From Clostridiaceae bacterium (GTDB lineage: Bacteria; Bacillota; Clostridia; Saccharofermentanales; Fastidiosipilaceae): a DNA stretch of 15,300 nt. The notes under the pieces are model-generated. The model saw only the letters and a program-made list of their open reading frames with translations, had not been told where the DNA came from and made no database searches. Location: NCBI GenBank assembly GCA_012800515.1, contig JAAZJE010000124.1, forward strand, positions 1 to 15,300, read 5' to 3'. Of the stretch, positions 6,740-13,569 are shown one piece after another. A program made the position numbers and the translations under genes. Within the stretch, counting starts at the first letter, position 1; every line of letters starts with the position of its first letter.

Positions 6740-8588
6740 CCAATCTCAATACGCTCATAAAGGCGTCGGCCGGCAGCTCAACGCTCCCCACCTGACGCAT
6801 CCGACGTTTACCCTCACGCTGCTTTTCGAGAAGCTTCTTCTTGCGGGTTATATCGCCGCCGTAGCACTTCGCCAGCACGTCCTTGCGGAAGGCACGTACC
6901 GTCTCACGGGCAATCACCTTGCCGCCGATGCTGGCCTGAATCGGAATCTCGAACATTTGCCGCGGAATCACGTCCTTGAGCTTCTCGGCAATGCGCCGCC
7001 CCCGCTGATAGGCCTTATCGCGATGGACAATGAACGAAAGAGCGTCGACTATTTCCCCGTTTAGGAGGATATCCAGCTTGACGAGATCCGCTCGCTCATA
7101 CCTGAGGAACTCATAGTCCAGAGAAGCATAACCGCGGGTACGGGATTTGAGCGTGTCGAAAAAGTCGGAGATGATCTCATTCAGCGGCATCTCATAATGC
7201 ATATTGACGCGGTTGGCGTCGATATAGTCCATGTTGATATAGGTGCCGCGGCGGCTCTGACAAAGCTCCATGACATTGCCCGTGAACTCGCGCGGCGTCA
7301 TGATATTCGCCCGGACAATCGGCTCCTCCATGTACTGAATCAGAGTCGGCGGCGGCAGATTGGTCGGATTGTCGACCATTATCACACTGCCGTCCGTTCC
7401 GGTGATCCGATAGACCACCGACGGTGCCGTCGCCACCAAAGTCAGATCGAATTCGCGCTCCAGGCGCTCAATGACAATCTCATAGTGCAACAGTCCCAGG
7501 AAGCCGCAACGGAAGCCGAAGCCCAGCGCCGCCGAGTTTTCGGGCTCAAATGAAAGAGCGGCATCATTAAGCTGTAGTTTCTCCAGTGAATCACGCAGTT
7601 CGATGTAGTCGGCATTGTCGCTCGGATAGAGCCCGCAGAACACCATCTGTTGAACCGGACGATAGCCAGGCAAAGGCTCGGTCGCGGGATCTTCCGCCTT
7701 AGTCAGCGTATCGCCGATCTCCACATCGCGCACATCTCTGATCGCCGCCACGACATAGCCGACATCGCCGGCCTTGAGTTCTTCGGCCGGCAGCAGCGCG
7801 CCCGGCGTGAAGTAGCCCAGTTCCGAGACCGTATACGTCTCCCCGCTGTGCATCAGAAGGATTTCATCGCCGAGTTTGAGCACTCCGTCGCGTAGCCGCA
7901 CATGGACAATCACGCCGCGGTAAGTATCGTACTGCGAATCAAAAATCAGCGCCCGTAGCTGCCCGACCGTATCTCCGACGGGTGGCGGCAACTTCGTCAC
8001 GATCTGCTCCAGCACTTCGACAATATTGACGTCGTTGCGTGCTGAAATCAGCGGCACATCGCTCGCGTCGAGACCGATCACATCCTCAATTTCCTTGGCC
8101 ACGACATCGGGTTGAGCGGCCGGCAAATCGATTTTGTTAATCACCGGCAAAATTTCCAGGTCGGCCTCCAGCGCCAGATAGACATTAGCCAGCGTCTGCG
8201 CCTCAATCCCCTGCGCGGCATCGACGACCAAAACTGCCCCGTCGCAGGCCGCCAAACTGCGCGAAACCTCATAATTAAAGTCGACATGCCCCGGCGTATC
8301 AATCAGATTAAACGTATAGACCCGCCCGTCTTTGGCACGATAATTCATCCGTACGGCCGTTGCCTTGATCGTAATCCCCCGCTCGCGCTCCAGATCCATA
8401 CTGTCCAGGATCTGCGCCTGCATTTCACGCTTGGTAATCGCGCCGGTATGTTCGATAATCCGATCCGCCAGCGTTGACTTTCCGTGATCGATATGGGCAA
8501 TGATCGAAAAATTGCGAATCAAGGCCAGGCGACCCGCATCCGTAGCTCCGGTCGGAGACTGTTTTTTGTTAATGCCCTTATCCTGCAT
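6732..8588 (-). CDS. lepA: Elongation factor 4 (LepA), ribosome back-translocase GTPase
   Basis: The 618-residue translational GTPase binds the ribosome and remodels stalled or mistranslocated complexes at the membrane-proximal face of the cytoplasm. GTPase motifs are G1 AHIDHGKS (31-38), switch/G3 DTPGHVDF (97-104), G4 NKID (151-154) and G5 SAR shortly after. The EF4-specific C-terminal domain is intact, with FRKDVLAKCYGGDITRKKKL and the ending VELPADAFMSVLRLDE. The N-terminus has about 18 residues more than many homologues before RNFSIIAH. The start ATG directly follows the lepB TAG stop (TAGATG), with AGGA about nine bases upstream inside lepB. Its stop overlaps queT. Confidence 0.97.
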   Translation of the reverse strand: MQDKGINKKQSPTGATDAGRLALIRNFSIIAHIDHGKSTLADRIIEHTGAITKREMQAQILDSMDLERERGITIKATAVRMNYRAKDGRVYTFNLIDTPGHVDFNYEVSRSLAACDGAVLVVDAAQGIEAQTLANVYLALEADLEILPVINKIDLPAAQPDVVAKEIEDVIGLDASDVPLISARNDVNIVEVLEQIVTKLPPPVGDTVGQLRALIFDSQYDTYRGVIVHVRLRDGVLKLGDEILLMHSGETYTVSELGYFTPGALLPAEELKAGDVGYVVAAIRDVRDVEIGDTLTKAEDPATEPLPGYRPVQQMVFCGLYPSDNADYIELRDSLEKLQLNDAALSFEPENSAALGFGFRCGFLGLLHYEIVIERLEREFDLTLVATAPSVVYRITGTDGSVIMVDNPTNLPPPTLIQYMEEPIVRANIMTPREFTGNVMELCQSRRGTYINMDYIDANRVNMHYEMPLNEIISDFFDTLKSRTRGYASLDYEFLRYERADLVKLDILLNGEIVDALSFIVHRDKAYQRGRRIAEKLKDVIPRQMFEIPIQASIGGKVIARETVRAFRKDVLAKCYGGDITRKKKLLEKQREGKRRMRQVGSVELPADAFMSVLRLDE

Positions 8589-9242
8589 CTACGGTATTCC
8601 TATACGATTAAACGGATAGATTCGGAACAAAACTTCTCCGACAATACTCTTGACCTCCACCGGGCCGAAGTCACGGCTATCCATACTATTTTGGCGATTA
8701 TCACCCATTACGAAGCAGTGGTTATCGGGGATCGTCATCTTAAACTGCCCCTTCGCTCCCCGTCCGAAGGTTTTGGTCCCCGGCGGTAGATAGGGTTCTT
8801 TTAATCTTTCGCCGTTGAGATAAACTACTCCGTCTTTAAATTCGAGCTCGTCACCGGGTAGAGCAATAATCCGCTTCACCAGGCCGCTGTTTTTCACATG
8901 CGCATCCACACCGTCCAGGTCGGAACCGTCCAGGGTGACAATTGTGCCGCGCCTGACAATACCGAAATAGGCCGTGACCTTCTCGACCAGCAACTGGTCG
9001 TTATTCATCAGGGTCGGTAGCATGGATGAACCCACCACCTGATTGCGCTGGAAAACAAATACCGTTACGAGCAGAGCAATGACCACGGCGATCAGCGTAT
9101 AGCGCAACCAATCGAGAATTTCATATACGGCGCTATACTTTCCTCGCGGCGGAAATTGCTGCTCGACGGCGGATTTCTCACCCCGTGCCAAACTCAAATC
9201 AGCATTGCGCTTAAATCGTTTGCTGGTTCGCTTATTCGCCAT
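8589..9242 (-). CDS. lepB: Signal peptidase I
   Basis: The 217-residue membrane serine protease removes signal peptides from Sec- and Tat-exported proteins. A charged cytoplasmic tail (1-40) leads into one transmembrane helix (about 47-66). Box B GSSMLPTL (71-78) holds the catalytic Ser73, and LVKRIIALPGD (121-131) holds the general base Lys123. The box E signature GDNRQNSMDSRDFGPV is at 180-195. Single-helix architecture is the usual Gram-positive type. The start ATG is supported by GGAAGGAGAG about seven bases upstream, inside the 3' end of aspS, which it overlaps by 11 bp. The stop abuts the lepA start. The lepB-lepA order matches the well-known lep operon arrangement, in the reverse gene order from E. 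coli. Confidence 0.96.
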   Translation of the reverse strand: MANKRTSKRFKRNADLSLARGEKSAVEQQFPPRGKYSAVYEILDWLRYTLIAVVIALLVTVFVFQRNQVVGSSMLPTLMNNDQLLVEKVTAYFGIVRRGTIVTLDGSDLDGVDAHVKNSGLVKRIIALPGDELEFKDGVVYLNGERLKEPYLPPGTKTFGRGAKGQFKMTIPDNHCFVMGDNRQNSMDSRDFGPVEVKSIVGEVLFRIYPFNRIGIP

Positions 9243-11097
9243 GACCGCTCTCCTTCCGGTCGGGATTCTTCATTTCCGGCGACTGCGTAGTAATCCCCAA
9301 TTCGGCCAGCTGCTTCGGCTGAACCGGCGCCGGCGCCGACTGCATAAGGTCGGCCGAGGTCTGTACCTTCGGGAAAGCAATGACTTCCCGCAGGCTGCTC
9401 GAACCGGTCATCAGCATCACCAGGCGATCCAGTCCCAGCGCGATACCGCCATGGGGCGGCACGCCGTAGCGGAAAGCACCCATGAGAAAACCGAAGTTTT
9501 TCTTGGCCTGCTCTTCCGTAAAGCCCAGGCGTTTGAACATCCGCATCTGCAGCTGCGGATCGTGTATACGAATACTGCCGCCGCCGAGTTCTACTCCGTT
9601 CAACACTACGTCGTAGGCGCGGGCCCGCACCAGTCCGGGTTCCGTTTCCATTCGGTCGAGGTCGGCACTTTGCGGCGAAGTGAACGGATGATGCGCCGCC
9701 GACCAGCGTCCCTCATCTTCGTCATATTCCAACAGCGGGAAGTCCGTTATCCAGAGGAAATTTAACTTATCCTCGTCGATCAGGCCGCGGTCGGCAGCCA
9801 ACTGATTGCGCAGTCGGCCGAGAATAGTCAGTACGTCGGGTGCTTTGGCTCCGACGAGCATCAGGATCAGGTCGCCGTCCGCCGCCCCGGTGAGGGTGCG
9901 TAATTCCGCAAACTCCTCTGCGGTTATGTGCTTGTGAATCGAACCGCGCAAGGGCTCCTCGACCATCAGCCAGGCGAGGGTTCCGGCCTGCGCCGTCCGC
10001 GCCACGTTGGCCAGAGCGTCCAGTTCGCGCCGCGACATATTCGCCCCGCCGGCAACGACCAGCGCTTTGACCGCCGCCGTCTCGGGAATCAGAGCGGGAC
10101 GCGGTTGCGGCGCTTCCGCCGCCGCGGCGAATATATGCTGAAAGAGCGGACATTCGGTAGCGCGGGCCCAGTCGGTAACGTCAATGATTTCCATACCGAA
10201 GCGCAGATCAGGCTTGTCCGAACCGAAACGGTTCATCGCCTCGAGCCAGCTCATACGCGGGAAAGGCAGGGCCGGCACGGCCGCCTCGCCCTTAACCTCC
10301 CTGACCACCCGAGCCAGCATACCTTCCGTGATTTTCCGAACGTCGGCTTCGTCAATAAATGACATCTCCAAGTCAATCTGAGTAAACTCCGGCTGGCGAT
10401 CGGCGCGCAAGTCCTCATCGCGGAAACAGCGCGCGATTTGATAATAGCGGTCAACGCCCGATACCATTAGCAATTGTTTGTACAGCTGCGGCGACTGCGG
10501 CAGAGCGAACCACGAACCCGGGAAAACCCGGCTGGGAACGAGATAGTCGCGCGCCCCCTCCGGCGTGCTCTTTCCGAGCATCGGCGTTTCAATGTTCCAA
10601 AAGCCCTGCTCGTCCAAATAAGAGTTGACCGCTTGGGTTATGCGGTGACGCAGGCGCAGACGTTGCTGCATATCCGGACGACGCAAATCCAGATAGCGAT
10701 ACCGCAGGCGCAGTTCCTCGTTAACCGCGGAATCAGCCTCGATATAGAAAGGCGGGGTCTGAGCCTCGCTGATAATTTTCAACTCCCGCACGGCTATTTC
10801 CACCTCGCCGGTCGGCATATCGGGATTAGCGGCCTGTCGCATGACGACCTCTCCGGTCGCCGCCAGGACGAACTCACCGCGAATCTTGGCGGCCGTGGCA
10901 CGCGTCTCCGGCGTGCATTGGTCGCTCACAAACAGTTGCACTTCCCCGCTGCGATCGCGCACGGTAATAAAGAGCATCCCGCCCAGATCACGGGCGTGAT
11001 GACACCAACCCATGACCGTCACGGTGCGACCGCAATCCTCGGCCCGCAACTCGCCGCAATAAGTATCCCGCTTAAATTCCACTCCGTTAATTTGCAT
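9232..11097 (-). CDS. aspS: Aspartyl-tRNA synthetase, bacterial type
   Basis: The 621-residue class IIb synthetase charges tRNA-Asp. The N-terminal OB-fold anticodon-binding domain (about 1-105) includes TVMGWCHHARDLGGMLFI. Motif 2 is FRDEDLRADRQPEFTQID at 225-242, a bacterial insertion (GAD-type) domain lies between about 290 and 420, and motif 3 is GIALGLDRLVMLMTG starting at 551. The residue after RD in the OB fold (position 38) is Leu, the residue tied to tRNA discrimination in studies of bacterial AspRS where His marks non-discriminating forms. This hints at a discriminating enzyme, but one residue is weak evidence. The C-terminus carries about 20 extra polar residues. The start overlaps the hisS end by 11 bp. 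Confidence 0.97.
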   Translation of the reverse strand: MQINGVEFKRDTYCGELRAEDCGRTVTVMGWCHHARDLGGMLFITVRDRSGEVQLFVSDQCTPETRATAAKIRGEFVLAATGEVVMRQAANPDMPTGEVEIAVRELKIISEAQTPPFYIEADSAVNEELRLRYRYLDLRRPDMQQRLRLRHRITQAVNSYLDEQGFWNIETPMLGKSTPEGARDYLVPSRVFPGSWFALPQSPQLYKQLLMVSGVDRYYQIARCFRDEDLRADRQPEFTQIDLEMSFIDEADVRKITEGMLARVVREVKGEAAVPALPFPRMSWLEAMNRFGSDKPDLRFGMEIIDVTDWARATECPLFQHIFAAAAEAPQPRPALIPETAAVKALVVAGGANMSRRELDALANVARTAQAGTLAWLMVEEPLRGSIHKHITAEEFAELRTLTGAADGDLILMLVGAKAPDVLTILGRLRNQLAADRGLIDEDKLNFLWITDFPLLEYDEDEGRWSAAHHPFTSPQSADLDRMETEPGLVRARAYDVVLNGVELGGGSIRIHDPQLQMRMFKRLGFTEEQAKKNFGFLMGAFRYGVPPHGGIALGLDRLVMLMTGSSSLREVIAFPKVQTSADLMQSAPAPVQPKQLAELGITTQSPEMKNPDRKESGHGE

Positions 11098-12361
11098 CTT
11101 TATTTTCCTTTATCTCCTGCCACACGGCTGCCGCGTCGCACCAATTCACCGTGAGGCGTTCACCGCTCTCCATCTGCCGCAATTCGGCCGTGCCGGTTTC
11201 GAGCTCGTTACCGCCGAGAACCAGCACCCAACGCGCGGCGCTACGGTCCGCCTGCTTGAGTTGCGCACGCAACGAACGTCCGCAGACCTCACTCACAACC
11301 CGTAGCCCGCGGCGACGCAGTTCCAGAGCGAGTCCGGCCGCCGCCGCTCCCGCCGCCTCCGTCTGCAGGGCAATGAATAAATCCGGGTACTGCGCCAATT
11401 CCGGCAAACAACCCTGTGCCTCAAGTTCCATGAGCAGACGCTCGACGCCCAGCGCAAAGCCGACGCCCGGTACTTCTTCGCCGCCCATCGTCTCGATCAA
11501 TGTATCGTAACGGCCGCCGCCGCAGATCGTGCCCTGCGTGCCGACATTCTCGGAGACGAACTCAAATACCGTCTTTGTATAATAATCCAAGCCGCGCACA
11601 ATGTCTTTGTCTATAGTGTATTCAATGCCCAGACTCCGCAGGAATTCCAGCACTCGGTCGAAATGAGCGCGGCAGTCCTCATCCAGATAATCCAGCAGGC
11701 GCGGCGCCGAACGGCTGATCGCGCGGCAACTCTCGACCTTGCAGTCAATCAGACGCAAGGGATTGCGCTCCAACCGTTGCTGACAATCCGGACACAATTC
11801 CGCCGCATGGGGTAAATAATATTCGTACAGCAACTTCTGGTACTCGCCGCGACATTCGGGGCACCCGATACTATTGATATGCAGGCGTCGCTTCAGGCCC
11901 AGCTCGGCGAAGAAAAGGTCGGCCAGGGCGATAACCTCGGCATCCATATCCGGCTCACCCGAACCGAAAGCTTCGACACCGAACTGATTGAACTCGCGAT
12001 AGCGCCCCTTCCCCACCCGCTCATAGCGGAACAGGTTCAGCAGATAATACAGACGCACCGGATAAGGATTCGAACTCATACCCTGTTCGATAAAGCTCCG
12101 CGCCACTCCGGCAGTGCCCTCCGGCCGCAGGGTCAGACTGCGCCCGGACTTGTCGTCAAAGGTGTACATCTCCTTCTGCACTACGTCCGTCGTCTCGCCG
12201 ACCGAACGCAAAAATACTTCCGTATGCTCAAAAGTCGGAATACGAATTTCCTCATAGGCAAAGCGATCGCAGACCGAGCGGAACTTATCTTCCACGTACT
12301 GCCAAAGCCGCGTCTCGTCGGGTAAAATGTCGCGCGTTCCCCTGGGGGCGTTATACAACAT
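11087..12361 (-). CDS. hisS: Histidyl-tRNA synthetase
   Basis: The 424-residue class IIa synthetase charges tRNA-His. It starts with the typical APRGTRDILPDE (5-16). Motif 2 is FRYERVGKGRYREFNQFGVE at 111-130. The histidine-binding motifs are RGLDYYTKTVFEF (256-268) and GGGRYD (281-286). The C-terminal anticodon-binding domain runs from about 325 to the end. An insertion with paired cysteines (C167/C170, C190/C193, plus C207 and C212) resembles the zinc-ribbon-like insert seen in some Firmicute HisRS proteins. ATG at 12361 is preceded by AAGGA nine bases upstream. As first gene of the run, its leader is only about 28 nt from the inferred transcription start, leaving no room for a T-box. Confidence 0.97.
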   Translation of the reverse strand: MLYNAPRGTRDILPDETRLWQYVEDKFRSVCDRFAYEEIRIPTFEHTEVFLRSVGETTDVVQKEMYTFDDKSGRSLTLRPEGTAGVARSFIEQGMSSNPYPVRLYYLLNLFRYERVGKGRYREFNQFGVEAFGSGEPDMDAEVIALADLFFAELGLKRRLHINSIGCPECRGEYQKLLYEYYLPHAAELCPDCQQRLERNPLRLIDCKVESCRAISRSAPRLLDYLDEDCRAHFDRVLEFLRSLGIEYTIDKDIVRGLDYYTKTVFEFVSENVGTQGTICGGGRYDTLIETMGGEEVPGVGFALGVERLLMELEAQGCLPELAQYPDLFIALQTEAAGAAAAGLALELRRRGLRVVSEVCGRSLRAQLKQADRSAARWVLVLGGNELETGTAELRQMESGERLTVNWCDAAAVWQEIKENKDAN

Positions 12362-12396
12362 AAAGGGCCATCCTTCTTTTCCGTCTTATCTCCGCT

Positions 12397-12426
12397 ATTA
12401 TAGCGCAAAGCCGGCCTTTATTCTAA
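12397..12426 (-). promoter_or_regulatory. Sigma-A type promoter for the hisS operon, with a dyad over the -10 box
   Basis: On the minus strand a perfect TATAAT lies at 12402-12397. Eighteen bases upstream of it is TTAGAA (12426-12421), a poor -35 match with three of six bases. Transcription would start near 12390, about 28 nt before the hisS ATG. The -10 box lies inside a short dyad, CGCTA/TAGCG with a 3-base centre (12393-12405), which could be an operator or chance. The promoter is inferred from sequence only. Confidence 0.6.
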
Positions 12427-12489
12427 ACTTGCATTAAATCAGAACTCGACGAGCAAATAAAGCTCCGGTTTCCGGGTGCTCCCGGCCAG

Positions 12490-12571
12490 TTTTCGGGCAC
12501 ATCTGGGTACTTTCCGGTACGACGGCACTGTTTTCGGGCACATCTGGGTACTTTCCGGTACGACGGCACTG
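12490..12571. repeat. Perfect 41-bp tandem duplication
   Basis: Bases 12490-12530 and 12531-12571 are identical over all 41 positions. Each copy spans two array units, one headed TTTTCGGG (21 bp) and one headed TTTCCGG (20 bp). The perfect identity implies recent duplication or repair by slippage. The length is not a multiple of three. Confidence 0.95.
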
Positions 12572-12609
12572 TTTTCTGGTGCTAGCAGTATTTTCTGGTG
12601 CTAGCAGTA
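12572..12609. repeat. Perfect 19-bp tandem duplication
   Basis: TTTTCTGGTGCTAGCAGTA occurs twice in direct succession at 12572-12590 and 12591-12609. It follows the 41-bp duplication without a gap and continues the same head spacing. Confidence 0.95.
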
Positions 12610-12614
12610 TTTTC

Positions 12615-12654
12615 GGGGGGCGGCCGGCGGTTTTCGGACTGCCGGCGGCACCCC
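12615..12654. repeat. GC-rich hairpin, 12 of 14 bp paired
   Basis: The left arm 12615-12628 (GGGGGGCGGCCGGC) can pair with the right arm 12641-12654 (GCCGGCGGCACCCC) at 12 of 14 positions around a 12-base loop. The right arm ends where the long inverted repeat begins. It is followed by only three T on the plus strand and GAAAATAC on the minus strand, so it is not a standard intrinsic terminator, though it could block transcription or form a cruciform. Confidence 0.55.
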
Positions 12655-12861
12655 TTTCGGCAACTTTGCAGGTTACGTCCCGCCGGAGACCGTTACCGGG
12701 GTCGGCACTGACGCGCTGGTTACAAAATTGCTGAAAACCATCTGAGATAGGATGATCTAACAATGGTTTTTCGGTATTTATGCCGCTGTTTTTGGCAGTT
12801 TTACAGTTTTTTCAGGTGAGGGAATTTGTTGGTGGGACGTAATCTGCAAAGTTGCCGAAAG
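12654..12861. mobile_element. Candidate MITE-like element bounded by 31-bp inverted repeats
   Basis: The left arm 12654-12684 and the right arm 12831-12861 are inverted copies matching at 29 of 31 positions; both differences are G/A transitions. They enclose 146 bp without a plausible gene. Inside is an AT-rich stem, AAAACCAT/ATGGTTTT (12734-12741/12763-12770). No clear target-site duplication is visible outside the arms, and no transposase is nearby. It could be a non-autonomous mobile element, or two inverted copies of a dispersed repeat that happen to face each other. Confidence 0.45.
12734..12771. terminator. Possible weak bidirectional terminator hairpin
   Basis: AAAACCAT at 12734-12741 pairs with ATGGTTTT at 12763-12770, with a short inner pairing AGAT/ATCT across the loop. 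The stem flanks give a T run on the plus strand and, read on the minus strand, ATGGTTTTC after the stem. The stem is AT-rich and the loop long, so efficiency would be low. It would fit termination of read-through from yjbQ towards hisS. Confidence 0.25.
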
Positions 12862-12887
12862 CCATCTGAGGTCGGCGCGGTCTAAGT

Positions 12888-13121
12888 CTACAAAGTTGCA
12901 AAGTTGCCAAAAGCAAATTTCGAGGAATCCAAAAGCGAATACAGGGCAAAAGAAATACTCCGTATTAGACCGGACAGGATCGACGTTATGGTCATGGTCC
13001 ACAACACACCGCGAATTCCCAGACCGGTGGCGGCGAGCTGCATTGACATGGGCACGCGCAAGGCGAGCATCGAAACGCCGGCAACGCGCAAATAATCCGC
13101 CCGCGCAATAAATCGACATTC
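12888..13121 (-). pseudogene. C-terminal remnant of a probable MATE-family multidrug/cation efflux transporter
   Basis: A minus-strand frame from after the stop at 13122-13124 to the TAG at 12888-12890 encodes about 77 residues with no good start. Its central part, RADYLRVAGVSMLALRVPM, then GLGIRGVLWTMTITSILSGL and IRSISFALY, follows the pattern of the last two membrane helices of MATE transporters: a polar loop, a helix with an R-P-type kink, a short GLG-GV-W loop and a final helix. A full MATE protein has about 450 residues, so more than 80% is missing. No remainder is seen upstream, where yjbQ begins. Either a deletion removed the 5' part or an insertion brought only the end. Short, unselected-looking C-terminal residues include the FGNFATL stretch made by the local repeat motif. 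Family call is by eye, moderate. Confidence 0.45.
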
Positions 13122-13144
13122 TTATGAAGCTTCATCGAATCGGC
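13111..13144 (-). terminator. Palindrome after yjbQ, possible terminator or junction
   Basis: ATGAAGCTTCAT at 13124-13135 is a perfect 12-bp palindrome ten bases after the yjbQ stop, and flanking ATTC/GAAT extends the dyad imperfectly. No T run follows on the minus strand, so intrinsic termination is doubtful. It lies exactly between yjbQ and the truncated transporter frame, so it may also mark the rearrangement point. Confidence 0.25.
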
Positions 13145-13561
13145 TTATTCTCCGATGATTTTGATCAGAGCCCGCTTCCGACGCATGCCGTCGAACTCAT
13201 AATAGAAAATCTGTTCCCAGGGACCGAGATCCAGGCGTCCGTCGGTAATGGCGACCACGGTCTCCCGACCCATGATCTGACGCTTCATGTGGGCGTCGGC
13301 ATTATCTTCATAGGTATTGTGGCGATATTGGCTGTGCGGCTTTTCCGGCGCCAGCTTCTCCAGCCAGACCTCATAGTCGTGATGCAGACCGGACTCATTG
13401 TCATTAATGAACACGCTGGCGGTAATATGCATCGCATTGACCAGAACCAGGCCCTCCCGGATCCCGCTCTCATCGATCGCCGCCTGCACCTCCGCGGTAA
13501 TATTTACCAGGCCGCGGCGCTTAGGAATGTTGAACCAAAGTTCTTTACGATATGATTTCAT
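13145..13561 (-). CDS. YjbQ / UPF0047 family protein
   Basis: The 138-residue protein begins at the ATG preceded by GAGAGGGG about seven bases upstream; a TTG five codons earlier has weaker support. Family hallmarks are all present: MHITASVFINDNE (44-56), then LHHDYEVWLEKLAP (59-72), a YRHNTYEDNADAHMKR stretch (79-94) and ITDGRLDLGPWEQIFYYEFD (105-124), with the C-terminal basic strand ALIKIIGE. The conserved His, Asn and Asp residues suggest a metal or phosphate site. Members have been reported with weak thiamin phosphate synthase activity, but the physiological role is not settled. It follows clpX by 32 bp and is likely co-transcribed with clpP-clpX. Confidence 0.88.
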   Translation of the reverse strand: MKSYRKELWFNIPKRRGLVNITAEVQAAIDESGIREGLVLVNAMHITASVFINDNESGLHHDYEVWLEKLAPEKPHSQYRHNTYEDNADAHMKRQIMGRETVVAITDGRLDLGPWEQIFYYEFDGMRRKRALIKIIGE

Positions 13562-13569
13562 ACTTTCCC

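Larger units (their letters stand above)
12469..12660. repeat. Phased array of about ten short units headed TTTYCGG/TTTTCTGG
   Basis: Unit heads start at 12469, 12490, 12511, 12531, 12552, 12572, 12591, 12610, 12631 and 12655. Each opens with TTTCCGG, TTTTCGG, TTTTCTGG or TTTCGG, followed by about 12-17 different bases. The spacing is 21, 21, 20, 21, 20, 19, 19, 21 and 24 bp, close to two turns of the DNA helix. Possible roles include protein binding sites on one face of the helix or phased A-tracts (read on the minus strand) that bend DNA upstream of the hisS promoter. The units are too short and too divergent for a CRISPR array. Confidence 0.75.
12653..12914. repeat. Four dispersed copies of an 18-bp motif (consensus GCTTTYGGCAACTTTGCA)
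   Basis: Copies lie at 12653-12670 (plus), 12721-12738 (minus), 12845-12862 (minus) and 12897-12914 (minus). The 12653 copy has C for the first G, the 12897 copy has T at the Y, and the 12721 copy differs only by C-to-T and G-to-A transitions (GTTTTCAGCAATTTTGTA). The 12721 and 12845 copies also share the preceding TCAGATGG and a TTAGA further upstream. The 12897 copy forms the last codons of the transporter remnant, so the motif may derive from that gene's end. Confidence 0.6.
12434..13121. other. Repeat-rich intergenic region without an intact gene
   Basis: About 690 bp separate the hisS promoter from yjbQ. Frames on both strands are short, mutually overlapping and low in complexity, and the 41-bp tandem period is not a multiple of three, so no repeated peptide is kept in frame. 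The region holds the TTTYCGG-headed array, two perfect tandem duplications, a GC hairpin, a long inverted repeat, four copies of an 18-bp motif and a transporter gene remnant, each listed separately. The flanking genes all point leftwards, so the region may be read through from clpX-yjbQ. Confidence 0.7.

Noticed and set aside
6740..6800. preQ1 riboswitch ahead of queT
   Set aside because: The sequence upstream of queT is lepA coding sequence up to and past the start codon, with no leader in which a riboswitch could fold.
12615..12654. Intrinsic terminator at the GC hairpin
   Set aside because: No T run of useful length follows the stem on either strand; kept only as a hairpin.
12469..12660. 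CRISPR array
   Set aside because: Heads are only 7-8 bases, units are about 20 bp and several whole units are identical, unlike 23-47 bp repeats with unique spacers; no cas genes nearby.
12434..12763. Minus-strand 109-residue open frame across the repeat array, with repeated PEN/PES/PKTG-like peptides
   Set aside because: The 41-bp and 19-bp repeat periods are not multiples of three, composition is low in complexity, and there is no ribosome site; it is most likely a chance frame.
12778..13119. Minus-strand 113-residue frame and two plus-strand frames over the transporter remnant
   Set aside because: Their translations are arginine-rich shadows without recognisable features; the third minus frame carries the hydrophobic, MATE-like pattern instead.
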